Shown here: one piece after another, positions 41,147-51,059 of the stretch
Layout: each line of letters opens with the position of its first letter
Numbering within the stretch: the stretch's first letter is position 1
Position numbers and translations under genes: made by a program
Notes under the pieces: model-generated
Databases searched by the model: none
Told to the model about the DNA's origin: nothing
What the model saw: only the letters and a program-made list of their open reading frames with translations
Assembly (NCBI RefSeq): GCF_001579945.1
Contig: NZ_CP011971.1
Coordinates: 1,452,001 to 1,516,000, forward strand
Reading direction: 5' to 3'
Length of the DNA: 64,000 nt
DNA from: Steroidobacter denitrificans
Lineage (GTDB): Bacteria > Pseudomonadota > Gammaproteobacteria > Steroidobacterales > Steroidobacteraceae

Positions 41147-41723
41147 GACGCAGGTCCGGCGGATCCGGAAATTCCGGACCGGAACAACATATGCGTCCCG
41201 CCGGGAAATTCATCGAACGACCATGGCACGGGTAGCCGCGACTCACCGCTGAAGGGCAGGGCCGTGGTTGGAGGGCAGTCTAACAAAGTGATCTCCGCAT
41301 TGTAGATCGAGTGAGTGCCGTAGCGGCGTGGCAACGTCCTACACATCCTGCTCTCCGCAACTCAAATCCAGAGGGTGCATCCCGTGAACTCTCGCAGCAA
41401 TAGGTACTTCGCCGGGTAAGAGCCTCGGTATGGGAGGCTGCGGTATGCGCTAGAGCCGCTGTGTTCGCTTACCTCGAGACGTTTTATAATCCAATCCGCT
41501 TACACTCCAGCATCGGTTATCGGCCGCCCAATGGGTTTGGGGCGATACTCAGGAAGGTTGCATAGCCAGCCTCGGTTGAGGTCCGGAATTTGGAAGGAAT
41601 ACCTCTGCGAATGATTCGGTACGAATGATTCGGTGGGATCGAGTATTCTCCGCTCCATCCGCGACGTCAGTATATGCCGAGCGAAATCGCAGCGTCGAAA
41701 AATTACGTCATAACGAGGCAATC
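41147..41723. other. Intergenic region between DUF302 and DUF3617 genes
   Basis: About 577 bp. The minus strand has a 67-residue frame (41143-41346) that overlaps the DUF302 start, but its composition is not convincing. A perfect TATAAT lies at 41485-41490 on the plus strand without a good -35. The palindromic CCGGAAATTCCGG lies near 41165. A 14-bp tandem duplication occurs near 41608. No RNA gene was recognised. Confidence 0.5.
41608..41635. repeat. 14-bp tandem duplication
   Basis: CGAATGATTCGGTA (41608-41621) is followed by CGAATGATTCGGTG (41622-41635), with a one-base difference at the end. It lies about 90 bp before the DUF3617 gene. Each unit contains the dyad GAATGATTC. Confidence 0.8.
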
Positions 41724-42797
41724 ATGCATAAGGTCAAGATCCCCTTCCTGGCTGCCGTCATGGTCACGGCTGCCTTGCTGACGAGTACGCTGGCGGCCGC
41801 GCAACAGCCCGACGGCTACATCGCCGGCGAGAAATGGCGCATGAAGATGTCGATGTCCATGGAGGGCTTCTCCATGCCTGCCATGACCAGCGAGGTCTGC
41901 ACCCCGCTCGACAAGGGTGCAGATGAGCCGTCGGTCCCGGTGGATGGCAACTGCCAAGTGTCGAACTATAAGCGCTCAGGCAACACCGAGAGTTTTCGCA
42001 TGGTGTGCGGGGGACCCAATCCCATGGAAGGTACCATGGAGATCACTCGCGACGGGCCAGATCAGTATCGTGGCAAGATGATCGCAAAGAGCAAGGATGG
42101 CGAAATGACGATGCACTACGAGGGCACAAGATTACCTGGTTCGTGTGATGCCGCCGAAGTCACTCGCGCCGCGAACAAGGCAATCGCACAGCAGGAAGCG
42201 CAGATCGCCAAGGCGCAGGCCGAAATCTGCAAGAATGCCAGACAGAGCGTTGTCTTTGGCGCCGGCGCGTTCAGCGGTACGAATCCGCAATGCACCAATG
42301 CCGCGGACAAGCAGGCTTTCTGCACCGCGGCGCGCAGCTACGACGGCTTTGGCCAGCTGCTTTACACGGATCAGGAATACGCCAGACTCGGGTCGGAGCA
42401 GCGTCTCGCCACCAGCGCCGCCGCCGCTTGCGGCTTCGATGCCGTCGCTCACAGAAGTCAGCTTTGCAGCGGAGCGCAGGGTGCCGGTCAATGGGGTTTT
42501 CTTGCGCGCAACTGCTCCGAGCTGGCCGATGTGCTCGCAAGCCGTGAGTGCGCCGGACGCGCGTTCACCGGCGCCGATTCAGTCGCTCCGGAGTTCCGCG
42601 ATTTCTGCAGCGCCTATGCACTGGGTAGCAATGCACCACCGCCGGGCATCGATACGGCCGGCGGTGTCGGTCCGGCCGGTCAGCCCGCCGGCTCTGTTGA
42701 TCCCCAGGACGGCGAAGGTTCGCAATCCGTCAGCGAAAAAGCCAAGGAAAGCGTCAAGGAATCCTTGAACAAGCTGCGCGGTATCCTCAGGCGCTGA
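41724..42797 (+). CDS. Secreted DUF3617-type protein with cysteine-rich C-terminal region
   Basis: The function is unknown. The 357-residue product has a clear signal peptide (FLAAVMVTAALLTSTLAAA, cleaved near residue 26). A DUF3617-like domain follows (about 30-150: EKWRMKMSMSMEGFSMPAM, VCTPLD, CQVSNYKRSGNT, MVCGGPNPMEGTMEI). After it come many paired cysteines (CKNAR, CTNAAD, CTAARSYDG, CGFDA, CSGAQG, NCSELA, ECAGR, DFCSAY), suggesting a disulfide-bonded periplasmic module. The tail KEKAKESVKESLNKLRG-like is helical. GAGG lies 5 nt before the ATG. It precedes a DD-carboxypeptidase by 17 bp. Confidence 0.8.
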   Translation: MHKVKIPFLAAVMVTAALLTSTLAAAQQPDGYIAGEKWRMKMSMSMEGFSMPAMTSEVCTPLDKGADEPSVPVDGNCQVSNYKRSGNTESFRMVCGGPNPMEGTMEITRDGPDQYRGKMIAKSKDGEMTMHYEGTRLPGSCDAAEVTRAANKAIAQQEAQIAKAQAEICKNARQSVVFGAGAFSGTNPQCTNAADKQAFCTAARSYDGFGQLLYTDQEYARLGSEQRLATSAAAACGFDAVAHRSQLCSGAQGAGQWGFLARNCSELADVLASRECAGRAFTGADSVAPEFRDFCSAYALGSNAPPPGIDTAGGVGPAGQPAGSVDPQDGEGSQSVSEKAKESVKESLNKLRGILRR

Positions 42798-42814
42798 CCT
42801 GTTGCACGGCCATC

Positions 42815-43672
42815 GTGCAGCACGCCGACACCAGGCCTCGTGCCGCCGGAAATTTCATCCTGTTTATGGTGGCGGCTGGCTTACTGGTGCTCGGTAGCAG
42901 GGTAGCAGCGGCCGAGCCACTCGACCCATGGCCTCGCGTCGCCTCCGCCTACCTCGTCGTGGCTGATGGCGAACTGCTGTGGGCACGCAACGCGGATGCT
43001 ATCCGCCCGCCGGCCTCTCTCGCCAAGCTGATGACCGCGCTGGTGCTGCTCGCGCACGACTGGGATCCGGATGCCACGATCATCACCAGCCGCACCGCCG
43101 CTGGCATCGAGGGTTCGCGCCTGGGTTTACGTGCGGGCGAGCGATTGCGCGCCGGTGATGCCTTTACGGCCTTACTGGTGCGTTCGGCCAACGATGCCTG
43201 CGTGGCGCTGGCAGAGCATATGGCTGGGTCGCTGGCGGCCTTTGCCGCCCTGATGAATGCCAGAGCAGCCGCGATGGGATTGCAGGAGTCGCACTTCGTG
43301 CATCCCTGCGGCCTGGATGCACCCGGGCAGGGCAGTTCGGCTCGTGACTTGCTGCAGGTCGCCGCAGAGGCCATGCAATTGTCTGAAGTGGCGCGCGCGG
43401 TAGCGCTCACGGATGCCGTTGTCACGACCCTCGACGGGCGACGCCTGTTCATGCATACGGGCAACCATCTGCTGGGCCGCACTCGCGGTGTAGAAGGCAT
43501 CAAGAGCGGCTACACCGGCAAGGCCGGCAAATGCCTCATCGCGCTGGCGCACCGCGACGGACATGCGGTGTGGCTGGTGATGCTGAATGCGCCCGAGCGC
43601 TGGTTCACAGCCCAGGGCATGATCGATGCAGCCTTTGCAAGAGTTGCCGATCGCGAGGGCAGGGGGGAATGA
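42815..43672 (+). CDS. Serine-type D-Ala-D-Ala carboxypeptidase (minimal PBP5/6-like)
   Basis: This periplasmic peptidase of the S11 family trims the pentapeptide of peptidoglycan. The three penicillin-binding motifs are intact: SLAK (PPASLAKLMTAL), SAN (VRSANDACVAL) and KSG (GIKSGYTGKAG). At 285 residues it has only the catalytic domain and lacks the beta-rich C-terminal domain and amphipathic anchor of DacA. The start is GTG 42815 with a signal segment (FILFMVAAGLLVLGSRVAAA); an ATG at 42866 is an alternative. It overlaps the next gene by 4 bp. Confidence 0.9.
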   Translation: MQHADTRPRAAGNFILFMVAAGLLVLGSRVAAAEPLDPWPRVASAYLVVADGELLWARNADAIRPPASLAKLMTALVLLAHDWDPDATIITSRTAAGIEGSRLGLRAGERLRAGDAFTALLVRSANDACVALAEHMAGSLAAFAALMNARAAAMGLQESHFVHPCGLDAPGQGSSARDLLQVAAEAMQLSEVARAVALTDAVVTTLDGRRLFMHTGNHLLGRTRGVEGIKSGYTGKAGKCLIALAHRDGHAVWLVMLNAPERWFTAQGMIDAAFARVADREGRGE

Positions 43673-45156
43673 ACCTTGCGGGGCTGAACGCCGCGCGATA
43701 TTGGCTTTCGCTTGCGCTGGCAGCCGCAACCCTCTCTCTCTACCTGCCCAGCCTGGCTGCAGATTTTCAGTTTGATGATTATCTCGTCATCGTCCGCGAC
43801 ACGCGCGTACAGTCGTTCACTGCGTGGCTTGTCTCGATGCCCGGCATGCGCCCCCTGCTCAAGCTCAGCTATGCGCTGGGGCATGAGTTTGGTCACGGCC
43901 CGCGGGGGTTTCGCCTGGTGAACATCCTCGTACATGGCGCGAACGCCTGCCTGGTGTTGCGCCTGTTCGAACGGGCTTCACTACGGCACGGTCTCGCTCC
44001 GGCTGCCGCTCTGGGTGTGGCTGCGGCGACGGCGTTGTTGTTTGCCTTCCATCCGGTACAGACCGAAGCTGTCACCTATATTTCAGGGCGCTCCAGCAGC
44101 CTCTCGGCGCTTGCCTGCCTGGCCGCGTTGTCGGCATGGCTACGAGCCGTGGAAAACCCGTCCTCTGGGCAGGGCATGCGCTGGTGGGCGGCATTGTTTT
44201 TCGTATTTGCACTGGCGGTGAAGGAGTCCTCGCTGGTTCTGCCGGTGATACTGCTGTGCTGGTGGCTCGCGCAGCCCAACCCTCCGGCCGCGCGTGTGGC
44301 GTGGCGGGCGTCGACACCCATGCTCGCACTGTGCCTTGCCGGCACTGCCGTGCTGTTTGCTCTGCCGGCCTTTCGGCAGCTCGTGCTGGATGCTCTGTCA
44401 CGCCGCTCGCTGTGGCAGAACCTGTTGCTACAGGCAGAAGCCATTCCTTATCTCGCCGGGCAACTGCTGGCGCTCGGCAGCATGAACCCCGATCCGGATC
44501 TACCCATGCCTTCCGGATTGACACCGAGCATCGCATTGCGGCTTGCCCTGCTGCTGCTGCTCGTGGGCGGCGCCGTCGCGTTTCGCAGGCGATATCCAGC
44601 GTTTGCGTTTGCCACGCTGTGGTTCTTTGCTTGGTTGTTGCCTACACACTCGCTGTTGCCACGCGAGGATCCGGTGAATGATCGCCAGCTTTATCTTGCA
44701 ATGGCGGGGCCGGTGTGGTTTGTAATATTCTCGAGCTGGTACATCATCGACCGGTGGCGTACACGAGTATCTGCATGTTGCTCCATATCCTCCACCGTGG
44801 CGGCAATGCTTGTGCTTGCCATCGTCGCTGCAGTGCTTGCTGCTGCCACATACACTCATAATCGCGCATACGCCACGGAAACGAGCTTCTGGGAGGACGT
44901 GGCCGCTAAATCCCCGCACAAGCCGCGTGTGCTGAACAACCTCGGTTATGCTTACGCATTGGCGTGCCGCGACGGCGAAGCCGCGACGATGTTCGAACGT
45001 GTCATTGCGCTGGATCCGGGAAACACCCTGGCACAGGTCAACCTTGATCTGCTGCGCAAGGGCCTGTTGCGAGGCCGTCAGGCCGTGCCGTGCCCGCCTT
45101 CGGGTGTCGGGCCGCCGCCAGAGTCAGGATCCGACGCTAGGCATCAGCGCGGATAA
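43669..45156 (+). CDS. GT-C-type multi-pass membrane protein with C-terminal TPR (TMTC-like)
   Basis: About ten hydrophobic helices span residues 10-400. The first extracytoplasmic loop has ADFQFDDYLVI, the acidic motif expected of GT-C glycosyltransferases (PMT/TMTC/ArnT-like). A later loop holds PREDPVNDRQLYLAM. The C-terminus carries a TPR unit, PRVLNNLGYAYALACRDGEA and MFERVIALDPGN. This architecture matches bacterial TMTC-like proteins, which may transfer sugars from lipid carriers; donor and acceptor are unknown. The ATG overlaps the carboxypeptidase stop (ATGA), so an envelope-related role is likely. Confidence 0.8.
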   Translation: MNLAGLNAARYWLSLALAAATLSLYLPSLAADFQFDDYLVIVRDTRVQSFTAWLVSMPGMRPLLKLSYALGHEFGHGPRGFRLVNILVHGANACLVLRLFERASLRHGLAPAAALGVAAATALLFAFHPVQTEAVTYISGRSSSLSALACLAALSAWLRAVENPSSGQGMRWWAALFFVFALAVKESSLVLPVILLCWWLAQPNPPAARVAWRASTPMLALCLAGTAVLFALPAFRQLVLDALSRRSLWQNLLLQAEAIPYLAGQLLALGSMNPDPDLPMPSGLTPSIALRLALLLLLVGGAVAFRRRYPAFAFATLWFFAWLLPTHSLLPREDPVNDRQLYLAMAGPVWFVIFSSWYIIDRWRTRVSACCSISSTVAAMLVLAIVAAVLAAATYTHNRAYATETSFWEDVAAKSPHKPRVLNNLGYAYALACRDGEAATMFERVIALDPGNTLAQVNLDLLRKGLLRGRQAVPCPPSGVGPPPESGSDARHQRG

Positions 45157-45266
45157 CCGTCAACTTCCGCTCAAGAGGCTTATGAAGATGTTTACGATAA
45201 AGCGCGCAAAGATGTGACGCCTGAGGGCGTTTTGCATACCTGTAACATCTGTCAGACTCACCGGTC

Positions 45267-46988
45267 ATGCATACGGTAGAGATCGTCCTGCTGGTGCTCC
45301 TGCTCGGAGCCGTGACCGGGATCGCGGCGCGCTACCTGCGCGCCATTCCGCTGCCGTTGATTCAGATCGGGCTCGGTGCGCTGCTGTCTTGGCCGCAGGA
45401 CGGCCTGCACATCGCCTTCGATCCAGAGTTGTTTCTGGCGCTGTTCATCCCGCCGTTGCTGTTTGCCGACGGCTGGCGCATCCCCAAACGCGATTTTTTC
45501 GCCCTGCAGGCGCCGATCCTGCGCCTGGCGCTGGGGCTGGTACTGTTCACGGTGCTCGGTCTGGGTACGCTGATCCACTGGATCATTCCTGGGATCCCGT
45601 TGGGCGTGGCCTTCGCGCTGGCTGCCGTGGTGTCGCCCACCGACGCGGTGGCGGTATCGGCGATCACGCGCAATTTGGGCATGCCGGCGCGCACCATGCA
45701 CATGCTGCAGGGCGAATCACTGCTGAACGACGCCTCCGGCCTGGTGGCATTGAAGTTCGCGGTGGCCGTGACCCTGACCGGCACCTTCTCCTGGACCGCA
45801 GCGGCACAGGAATTCTTGTGGCTGGCGCTCGGCGGTCTGGGGGTGGGCGTGTTGCTGGGCAAAGGTTTCGCCGTGGCGCGCGAGACGGTCACGCGCCGTG
45901 TCGGCGACGTCGCTGCCACGCAGATGGTGCTATTGATGGTGCTATTGCCGTTTGCGGCCTACCTGCTGTCCGAGTATATCGGCGTTTCAGGTATCCTGGC
46001 CGCAGTGGCTGCTGGTTTCACGACCAGTTACGCCGATCTGCGCCGCAGCAGCTTCATCACCGAACGCATCCAGTCCGAAGGCGTATGGACGGTGATGGAA
46101 ACAGCTTTCAATGGCGCGGCGTTTCTGCTGCTGGGTCTGCAGCTGCCCTCGATCCTCGGACGCACGCTGGAGGCGGCCGGTGGACAATGGTGGCTGCCGA
46201 TCGGCCAGGCGCTGGCGATCAGCGGCGGTCTGCTGGGATTGCGTTGGATCTGGCTTTCGCTTGGCGTGCGCAGCAGCCTGTGGCGGGTGCACGAACGCGG
46301 ACACATGCCTGAGCGGCCCTCGCCATTGCTGACTCTGGCCGCGACGCTGGCTGGCATCCGCGGCGCCGTCACGCTGGCTGGCGCGCTGTCGGTGCCGTTG
46401 CTGATGTCCGATGGCACACTTTTCCCGGCGCGCGACCAACTGATCTATCTGGCCACCGGCACGATTCTGTGCACGCTGGTCATCGGTAGCATCGGTCTGC
46501 CGCTGGCACTGCGCCGCCTGCCGCCGGCCGGCGAGCCGCTATCGGCACGCGAGGATCGTGAGGCCAGACTTGCAGCCTGCCGGGCGGTGATCGAATTTCT
46601 GGCCCGACCCCCGCCGGATGCCCCAGCTGGCGATCCTGCCTGGCGCGTGCAGCATCAGGAGGCGGCAGGGCTATTGACGCAGGATTATCGCAAACGCATC
46701 GACATGCTCGATGCTCCGAAAGTGGCGCAGACGCCGGAGGCACAGGCTGAATCGGCTGCGGTGGCATACCAGCGCCGCCAGCGCTACCTGCTCGAGATGG
46801 AGTTGCGCCTGGATTCACTGCGTATCGAGCGTGAGACGCTGTATGCTGAACGTCAGGCCCACCGTATCAACGATGACACGCTGCGGGCGCTGGTCGCTGA
46901 GCTCGACCTGTCCGAGGTATCGCTGCGCAAGCGCCTGGTAGTCGCGCGCCGCGCGCTCGGTCTGCCGGTGGATGAGCCCGGTCACTGA
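45267..46988 (+). CDS. Na+/H+ antiporter, CPA1 family (NhaP/YjcE type)
   Basis: This 573-residue membrane antiporter exchanges Na+ (or K+) for protons. It shows FIPPLLFADGW, the CPA1 ion-site motifs SPTDAVAVSAI and GESLLNDASGLVALKF, and LAGIRGAVTLAGALS. About twelve membrane helices are followed by a cytoplasmic helical tail (about 420-573) rich in Arg/Glu, as in YjcE-type members. It lies 110 bp after the GT-C gene and is followed 24 bp later by an SDR gene. Confidence 0.93.
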   Translation: MHTVEIVLLVLLLGAVTGIAARYLRAIPLPLIQIGLGALLSWPQDGLHIAFDPELFLALFIPPLLFADGWRIPKRDFFALQAPILRLALGLVLFTVLGLGTLIHWIIPGIPLGVAFALAAVVSPTDAVAVSAITRNLGMPARTMHMLQGESLLNDASGLVALKFAVAVTLTGTFSWTAAAQEFLWLALGGLGVGVLLGKGFAVARETVTRRVGDVAATQMVLLMVLLPFAAYLLSEYIGVSGILAAVAAGFTTSYADLRRSSFITERIQSEGVWTVMETAFNGAAFLLLGLQLPSILGRTLEAAGGQWWLPIGQALAISGGLLGLRWIWLSLGVRSSLWRVHERGHMPERPSPLLTLAATLAGIRGAVTLAGALSVPLLMSDGTLFPARDQLIYLATGTILCTLVIGSIGLPLALRRLPPAGEPLSAREDREARLAACRAVIEFLARPPPDAPAGDPAWRVQHQEAAGLLTQDYRKRIDMLDAPKVAQTPEAQAESAAVAYQRRQRYLLEMELRLDSLRIERETLYAERQAHRINDDTLRALVAELDLSEVSLRKRLVVARRALGLPVDEPGH

Positions 46989-47012
46989 GTGAGGATAAAG
47001 GCAGTTGATGCT

Positions 47013-47774
<762 letters not shown>

Positions 47775-48030
47775 GGGAATAGTCGCAGTTTTTGTAACTT
47801 GCCGGTCTTGACAGAACACGAGAAATTCGGTGGTACGCAGGAGGGGCAGGCAGCGAGCTGGCAGTCTTGCGCCGATGCCCGACATGGATGGCAATGGCCG
47901 GTTGCACCTGGCGGCAACTTTGCATTAGGCTCGTTTGCGGGATTCCACTGCAGCGTTGCTAGAGCGCCTGTTGAATCCTCACCGCAGAGTTTTCAGGATC
48001 CACTCGAACAATACGAATAGGAGGTCCACG

Positions 48031-48756
48031 ATGTTTGCGAAACTCGCCGCCGAGTTCATCGGTACGTTCTGGCTCGTGCTTGGAGGGTGCGGCAGCGCCG
48101 TGCTCGCAGCCGCTTTCCCGGAAGTCGGCATCGGATTGCTGGGCGTTTCCCTGGCATTCGGACTGACGGTCTTGACCGGAGTCTATGCGTTGGGGCCCAT
48201 TTCCGGCGGACATTTCAATCCCGCCGTATCGGTGGGTCTGTGGGCGGGAGGGCGCTTCCCCGGCTCCCAGCTGATTCTCTATATCCTTGCACAGGTCGCA
48301 GGAGGCGTCGTCGGCGCAGCTGCGCTGTATCTGATCGCAAGCGGAAAGGCGGACTTCACTCTCACGGCTGGATTCGCATCGAACGGATACGGCGAACACT
48401 CGCCGGGCGGCTATTCGCTCACAGCTGCGTTGGTCAGCGAAGTCATCATGACGTTCATGTTCCTGGTCGTCATTCTAGGTGCTACGCATCGCCGGGCGCC
48501 GGTTGGCTTCGCCGGTCTGGCGATCGGATTTGCCTTGACACTCATTCATCTGATCAGCATTCCAGTGACCAATACCTCGGTGAATCCGGCACGCAGCACC
48601 GGTCCCGCGTTGTTCGTCGGCGATTGGGCAATCAGCCAGTTGTGGCTGTTCTGGCTCGCGCCGTTCATCGGGGCCATGTTGGCGGGCGTGGTCTACAAGT
48701 CGCTGCTTGAAGGCGATCGTGAAGAGCCGCCGATCACCGGTCGTATGACCTCGTAG
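48031..48756 (+). CDS. aqpZ: Aquaporin Z
   Basis: This inner-membrane water channel of 241 residues has six helices and two half-helices with the NPA boxes: HFNPAVS (Asn63-Pro-Ala) and SVNPARST. The selectivity filter residues fit AqpZ (Phe-His-Thr/Arg type) rather than a glycerol facilitator. A strong AGGAGG lies 6 nt before ATG 48031, which fixes the start. The 256-bp gap before it has a TTGACA near 47807 but no matching -10. Confidence 0.96.
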   Translation: MFAKLAAEFIGTFWLVLGGCGSAVLAAAFPEVGIGLLGVSLAFGLTVLTGVYALGPISGGHFNPAVSVGLWAGGRFPGSQLILYILAQVAGGVVGAAALYLIASGKADFTLTAGFASNGYGEHSPGGYSLTAALVSEVIMTFMFLVVILGATHRRAPVGFAGLAIGFALTLIHLISIPVTNTSVNPARSTGPALFVGDWAISQLWLFWLAPFIGAMLAGVVYKSLLEGDREEPPITGRMTS

Positions 48757-48943
48757 CATCGATGGCACAGCATGACCAGTGCCGCAGCGCTGGTCATGCT
48801 GGCGTTGATGAACCGGCGGCAGCGGAAGGTGTCGATCGCCGCTTGTCGTGGAGAACCACGGAGTGTGCTGGTGGACTCTGCGATCAATCTCTATTGCCAT
48901 CAGGCCGGGAGAGCATCACCCTCATGACTTGGGAGTTTTTCTC

Positions 48944-49519
48944 GTGGGAGTGACCCGGGCTACATCCAAGGCAGCGTGCTGGCCCGATGGTGCGATTTTC
49001 ACCGTCGGACACTCGACCCTGCCGATCGAGCGATTCGTCGCCTTGCTGAAGGTGTATGGCATTGAGTGGCTGGTGGATATTCGTACAGTGCCTCGTTCGC
49101 GCCACAATCCGCAATTCAACGCCGATCGCTTGGCTGCCAGCCTGGCTGTGGAGCATGTGGAATATATGCCGATGCCGGCGCTCGGGGGCTTGCGGCATAC
49201 GCGCAAGGACTCGCCGAACGCCGGCTGGCGCAACAAAAGTTTCCGCGGCTATGCCGATTACATGCAGAGCGAAGCGTTTCACGATGCTCTCGAGTCGCTC
49301 ATTCGATTGGGGGCTCGTAAGCGCATTGCAATCATGTGCGCTGAAGCAGTGCCATGGCGCTGCCACCGTTCACTGGTTGCCGACGCGCTGAACGTGCGCG
49401 GCCTACCTGTGATCGAGATCCTGGCGGAGAACAATTATCGGCTGCACAAGTTGACACCGTTCGCGCGAATCGAGGGAACGTCGATCACCTATCCGCCCGA
49501 CCAGGCGGCCTTGCTCTGA
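48944..49519 (+). CDS. DUF488 family protein
   Basis: The 191-residue protein is of the DUF488 family (function unknown). It shows the family pattern FTVGHSTLPIERFVALL, VDIRTVPRSRHNPQFN, MPALGGLRHTRK, WRNKSFRGYADYM and the Cys motif MCAEAVPWRCHRSLVADAL. GTG 48944 is chosen because GGGAG lies 8 nt upstream; an internal GTG at 48950 is possible. It stands alone between aqpZ and the ssrA region. Confidence 0.88.
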   Translation: MGVTRATSKAACWPDGAIFTVGHSTLPIERFVALLKVYGIEWLVDIRTVPRSRHNPQFNADRLAASLAVEHVEYMPMPALGGLRHTRKDSPNAGWRNKSFRGYADYMQSEAFHDALESLIRLGARKRIAIMCAEAVPWRCHRSLVADALNVRGLPVIEILAENNYRLHKLTPFARIEGTSITYPPDQAALL

Positions 49520-50044
49520 GGCATCGCTGATCAAGAATCTTTTACACAACAAGAGTCGTGGAGGGCTGTTCGGCGACAGCTTCGGCAGGTGCTGTCAGCC
49601 GCAGCCGCGGCAAGCTCTCTGGATCATGGGCCTGTAGGAAACAGATCAATTTTTCACATATTTCGCAGCGCAGATCCCGGATTTTAACGACGACATAAGT
49701 AAGCGTAATTTTTTCGATTCGCCGCCTACGATAGGAATGAACAGATCGTCTATATGTCCTTCAGTACATTCGGCAAGCGCAAACAACCTCGTCTGCTCTT
49801 CGGGGCCAGCTCAATGCGTAATCGGGAATCGACCCGCGTCCGTCCCGCGCCGGCTAAAAGCACAGCCATTTGCGCCCATTCAGGAGTGGCGCAGACTGGC
49901 GTGCGGTGAATGGCTCCTTTCCCGCCGCACTGGATGCGTCGAATAAATCGACGTCTGGCGTGTGCTGCACGGCCAGCAGGACATCCCGGCGTGGATGCAG
50001 GAACCCCTGACAACACGCGGGAACCGGCGCGATCAGGCAAGAAA
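49520..50044. other. Long intergenic region next to the ssrA 3' end
   Basis: About 525 bp without a credible gene. Frames on both strands are short and of poor composition. It is partly AT-rich (near 49640-49730) and contains, at 49824-49842, a near-copy of the 3' part of tmRNA. This position is a common integration target, so the DNA may be what remains of an excised or decayed element. No integrase is present. Confidence 0.5.
49824..49842. repeat. Near-copy of the ssrA T-arm (possible attachment-site remnant)
   Basis: GGGAATCGACCCGCGTCCG at 49824-49842 matches GGGAATCGAACCCGCGTCCG inside ssrA (50092-50111) apart from one deleted A. Integrative elements that use ssrA duplicate its 3' end, so this fits an old att site 250 bp beyond the intact gene. 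It does not form a tRNA or second tmRNA. Confidence 0.5.
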
Positions 50045-50072
50045 AAACCCCAACCGAGAACGGTTGGGGTTT
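50045..50072 (-). terminator. Rho-independent terminator of ssrA
   Basis: A 12-bp perfect stem AAACCCCAACCG (50045-50056) / CGGTTGGGGTTT (50061-50072) has loop AGAA on the plus strand. On the minus strand the stem is followed by a run of six T (A at 50042-50047). It lies 7 bp beyond the tmRNA CCA end. Confidence 0.92.
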
Positions 50073-50078
50073 CGTTAT

Positions 50079-50432
50079 TGGTGGAGGCGGCGGGAATCGA
50101 ACCCGCGTCCGCAAGCACTACGCTACAGGATCTACATGCTTAGCCGTGTCATTGTATCTCGCCGTGCGCTACCCGACAGGCAGGGAAGGCGCCAAGCCAG
50201 CTTCAGCACGTTTTAGCGAACCGGCCTGGAGCACACCGGAATCGCGAGCTTGTGAGCGCGTCCCCCGAATCTGGATGCACAAGCACATGCCAGGCGGAGG
50301 TTAGGCGGGATTAAGCCGCCAGAGCGTAGTTGTCGTCGTTGGCAACTATAAGTTTGTAAGCAGTTTAACGAGTAACCTACAACTCGGCATGCACCTGGAG
50401 TTTCGCCACCCACGTCGAAGCCGGTCGCCCCC
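50079..50432 (-). ncRNA. ssrA: Transfer-messenger RNA (tmRNA)
   Basis: One-piece tmRNA of about 354 nt. The 5' end GGGGGCG (50426-50432, minus) pairs with CGCCTCC before ACCA at the 3' end (50079-50089), and the T-arm GGTTCGATTCCCGC is intact. The internal tag frame encodes AANDDNYALAA-type ANDDNYALAA with TAA, read from the minus strand near 50310-50345. It closely resembles the E. coli tag (ANDENYALAA). It rescues stalled ribosomes together with SmpB, whose gene lies 89 bp upstream in the same direction. Confidence 0.97.
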
Positions 50433-50444
50433 GGTGTAGCTCCC

Positions 50445-50472
50445 AGTGTAGGGGCGAAAGTGTAAATAGCAA
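50445..50472 (-). promoter_or_regulatory. Promoter of ssrA
   Basis: On the minus strand TTGCTA (50467-50472) and TACACT (50445-50450) are separated by 16 bp. The -10 ends 12 bp before the mature tmRNA 5' end. Both boxes are good partial matches to the sigma-70 consensus, and the position fits a stable RNA promoter. Confidence 0.65.
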
Positions 50473-50521
50473 GTGGCGATGCCAATCCCATCTGCCGGGA
50501 CGGCCGCATATCCGCCGGTTG

Positions 50522-51001
50522 TCAGCGCGCCGAATGTTTCATCAGCCGCGACTTTTCCCGCTTCCAGTCGCGGTCCTTTTCGGTATCGCGCTTGTCGTGT
50601 TCCTTCTTGCCCTTGGCCAGACCGATACGCAGTTTCGCCTTGCCGTTCTTCCAATACAATTCCAGAGGCACCAGGGTATAGCCGCGCCGTTCCACGGCAC
50701 CGACCAGCTGATCCAACTCGGCGCGATTCAGCAGCAGCTTGCGGGTGCGGACCGGGTCGGGGACGATGTGGGTGGAGGCGGTGGGCAGCGCCGAGATATG
50801 CGCCCCGAACAGGTAGGCTTCGGCGTCCCTGATGAACACATAGGCTTCCTTCAGCTGCGCCCGCCCCGCCCGCAGGCTCTTGACTTCCCAGCCCTGCAGG
50901 GCGAGCCCGGCCTCGTATGTGTCCTCGATGAAATAGTCGTAGCGCGCCTTGCGGTTTTCGGCGATTGTAGGTGTATCTGCGCGGGACTTTTTCTTGCTCA
51001 T
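50522..51001 (-). CDS. smpB: SsrA-binding protein SmpB
   Basis: SmpB binds tmRNA and brings it to stalled ribosomes. The 159-residue protein shows [21 protein letters not shown]-type features: [33 protein letters not shown]-like [22 protein letters not shown] and the basic tail [13 protein letters not shown]. The start at 51001 (MSKKKSRAD) is standard; an upstream ATG at 51055 would overlap ratA on the other strand. It is divergent from ratA. Confidence 0.97.
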   Translation of the reverse strand: MSKKKSRADTPTIAENRKARYDYFIEDTYEAGLALQGWEVKSLRAGRAQLKEAYVFIRDAEAYLFGAHISALPTASTHIVPDPVRTRKLLLNRAELDQLVGAVERRGYTLVPLELYWKNGKAKLRIGLAKGKKEHDKRDTEKDRDWKREKSRLMKHSAR

Positions 51002-51059
51002 AGAGGGCGCGGATTGTACAAGAGGGATCGGTGGTAAGGATGGATTACGCGGCATACGA

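Noticed and set aside
41143-41346. 67-residue minus-strand frame overlapping the DUF302 start
   Set aside because: The 4-bp overlap is suggestive, but there is no recognisable family or ribosome site; kept only as a note in the intergenic entry.
49737-49946. Small plus-strand frame near ssrA
   Set aside because: Poor composition, no ribosome site and no homology that I recognise; the region looks like non-coding remnant DNA.
49750-50118. 122-codon minus-strand frame ending in ssrA
   Set aside because: Its first third is the tmRNA 3' end and terminator translated; an artefact of the RNA gene.
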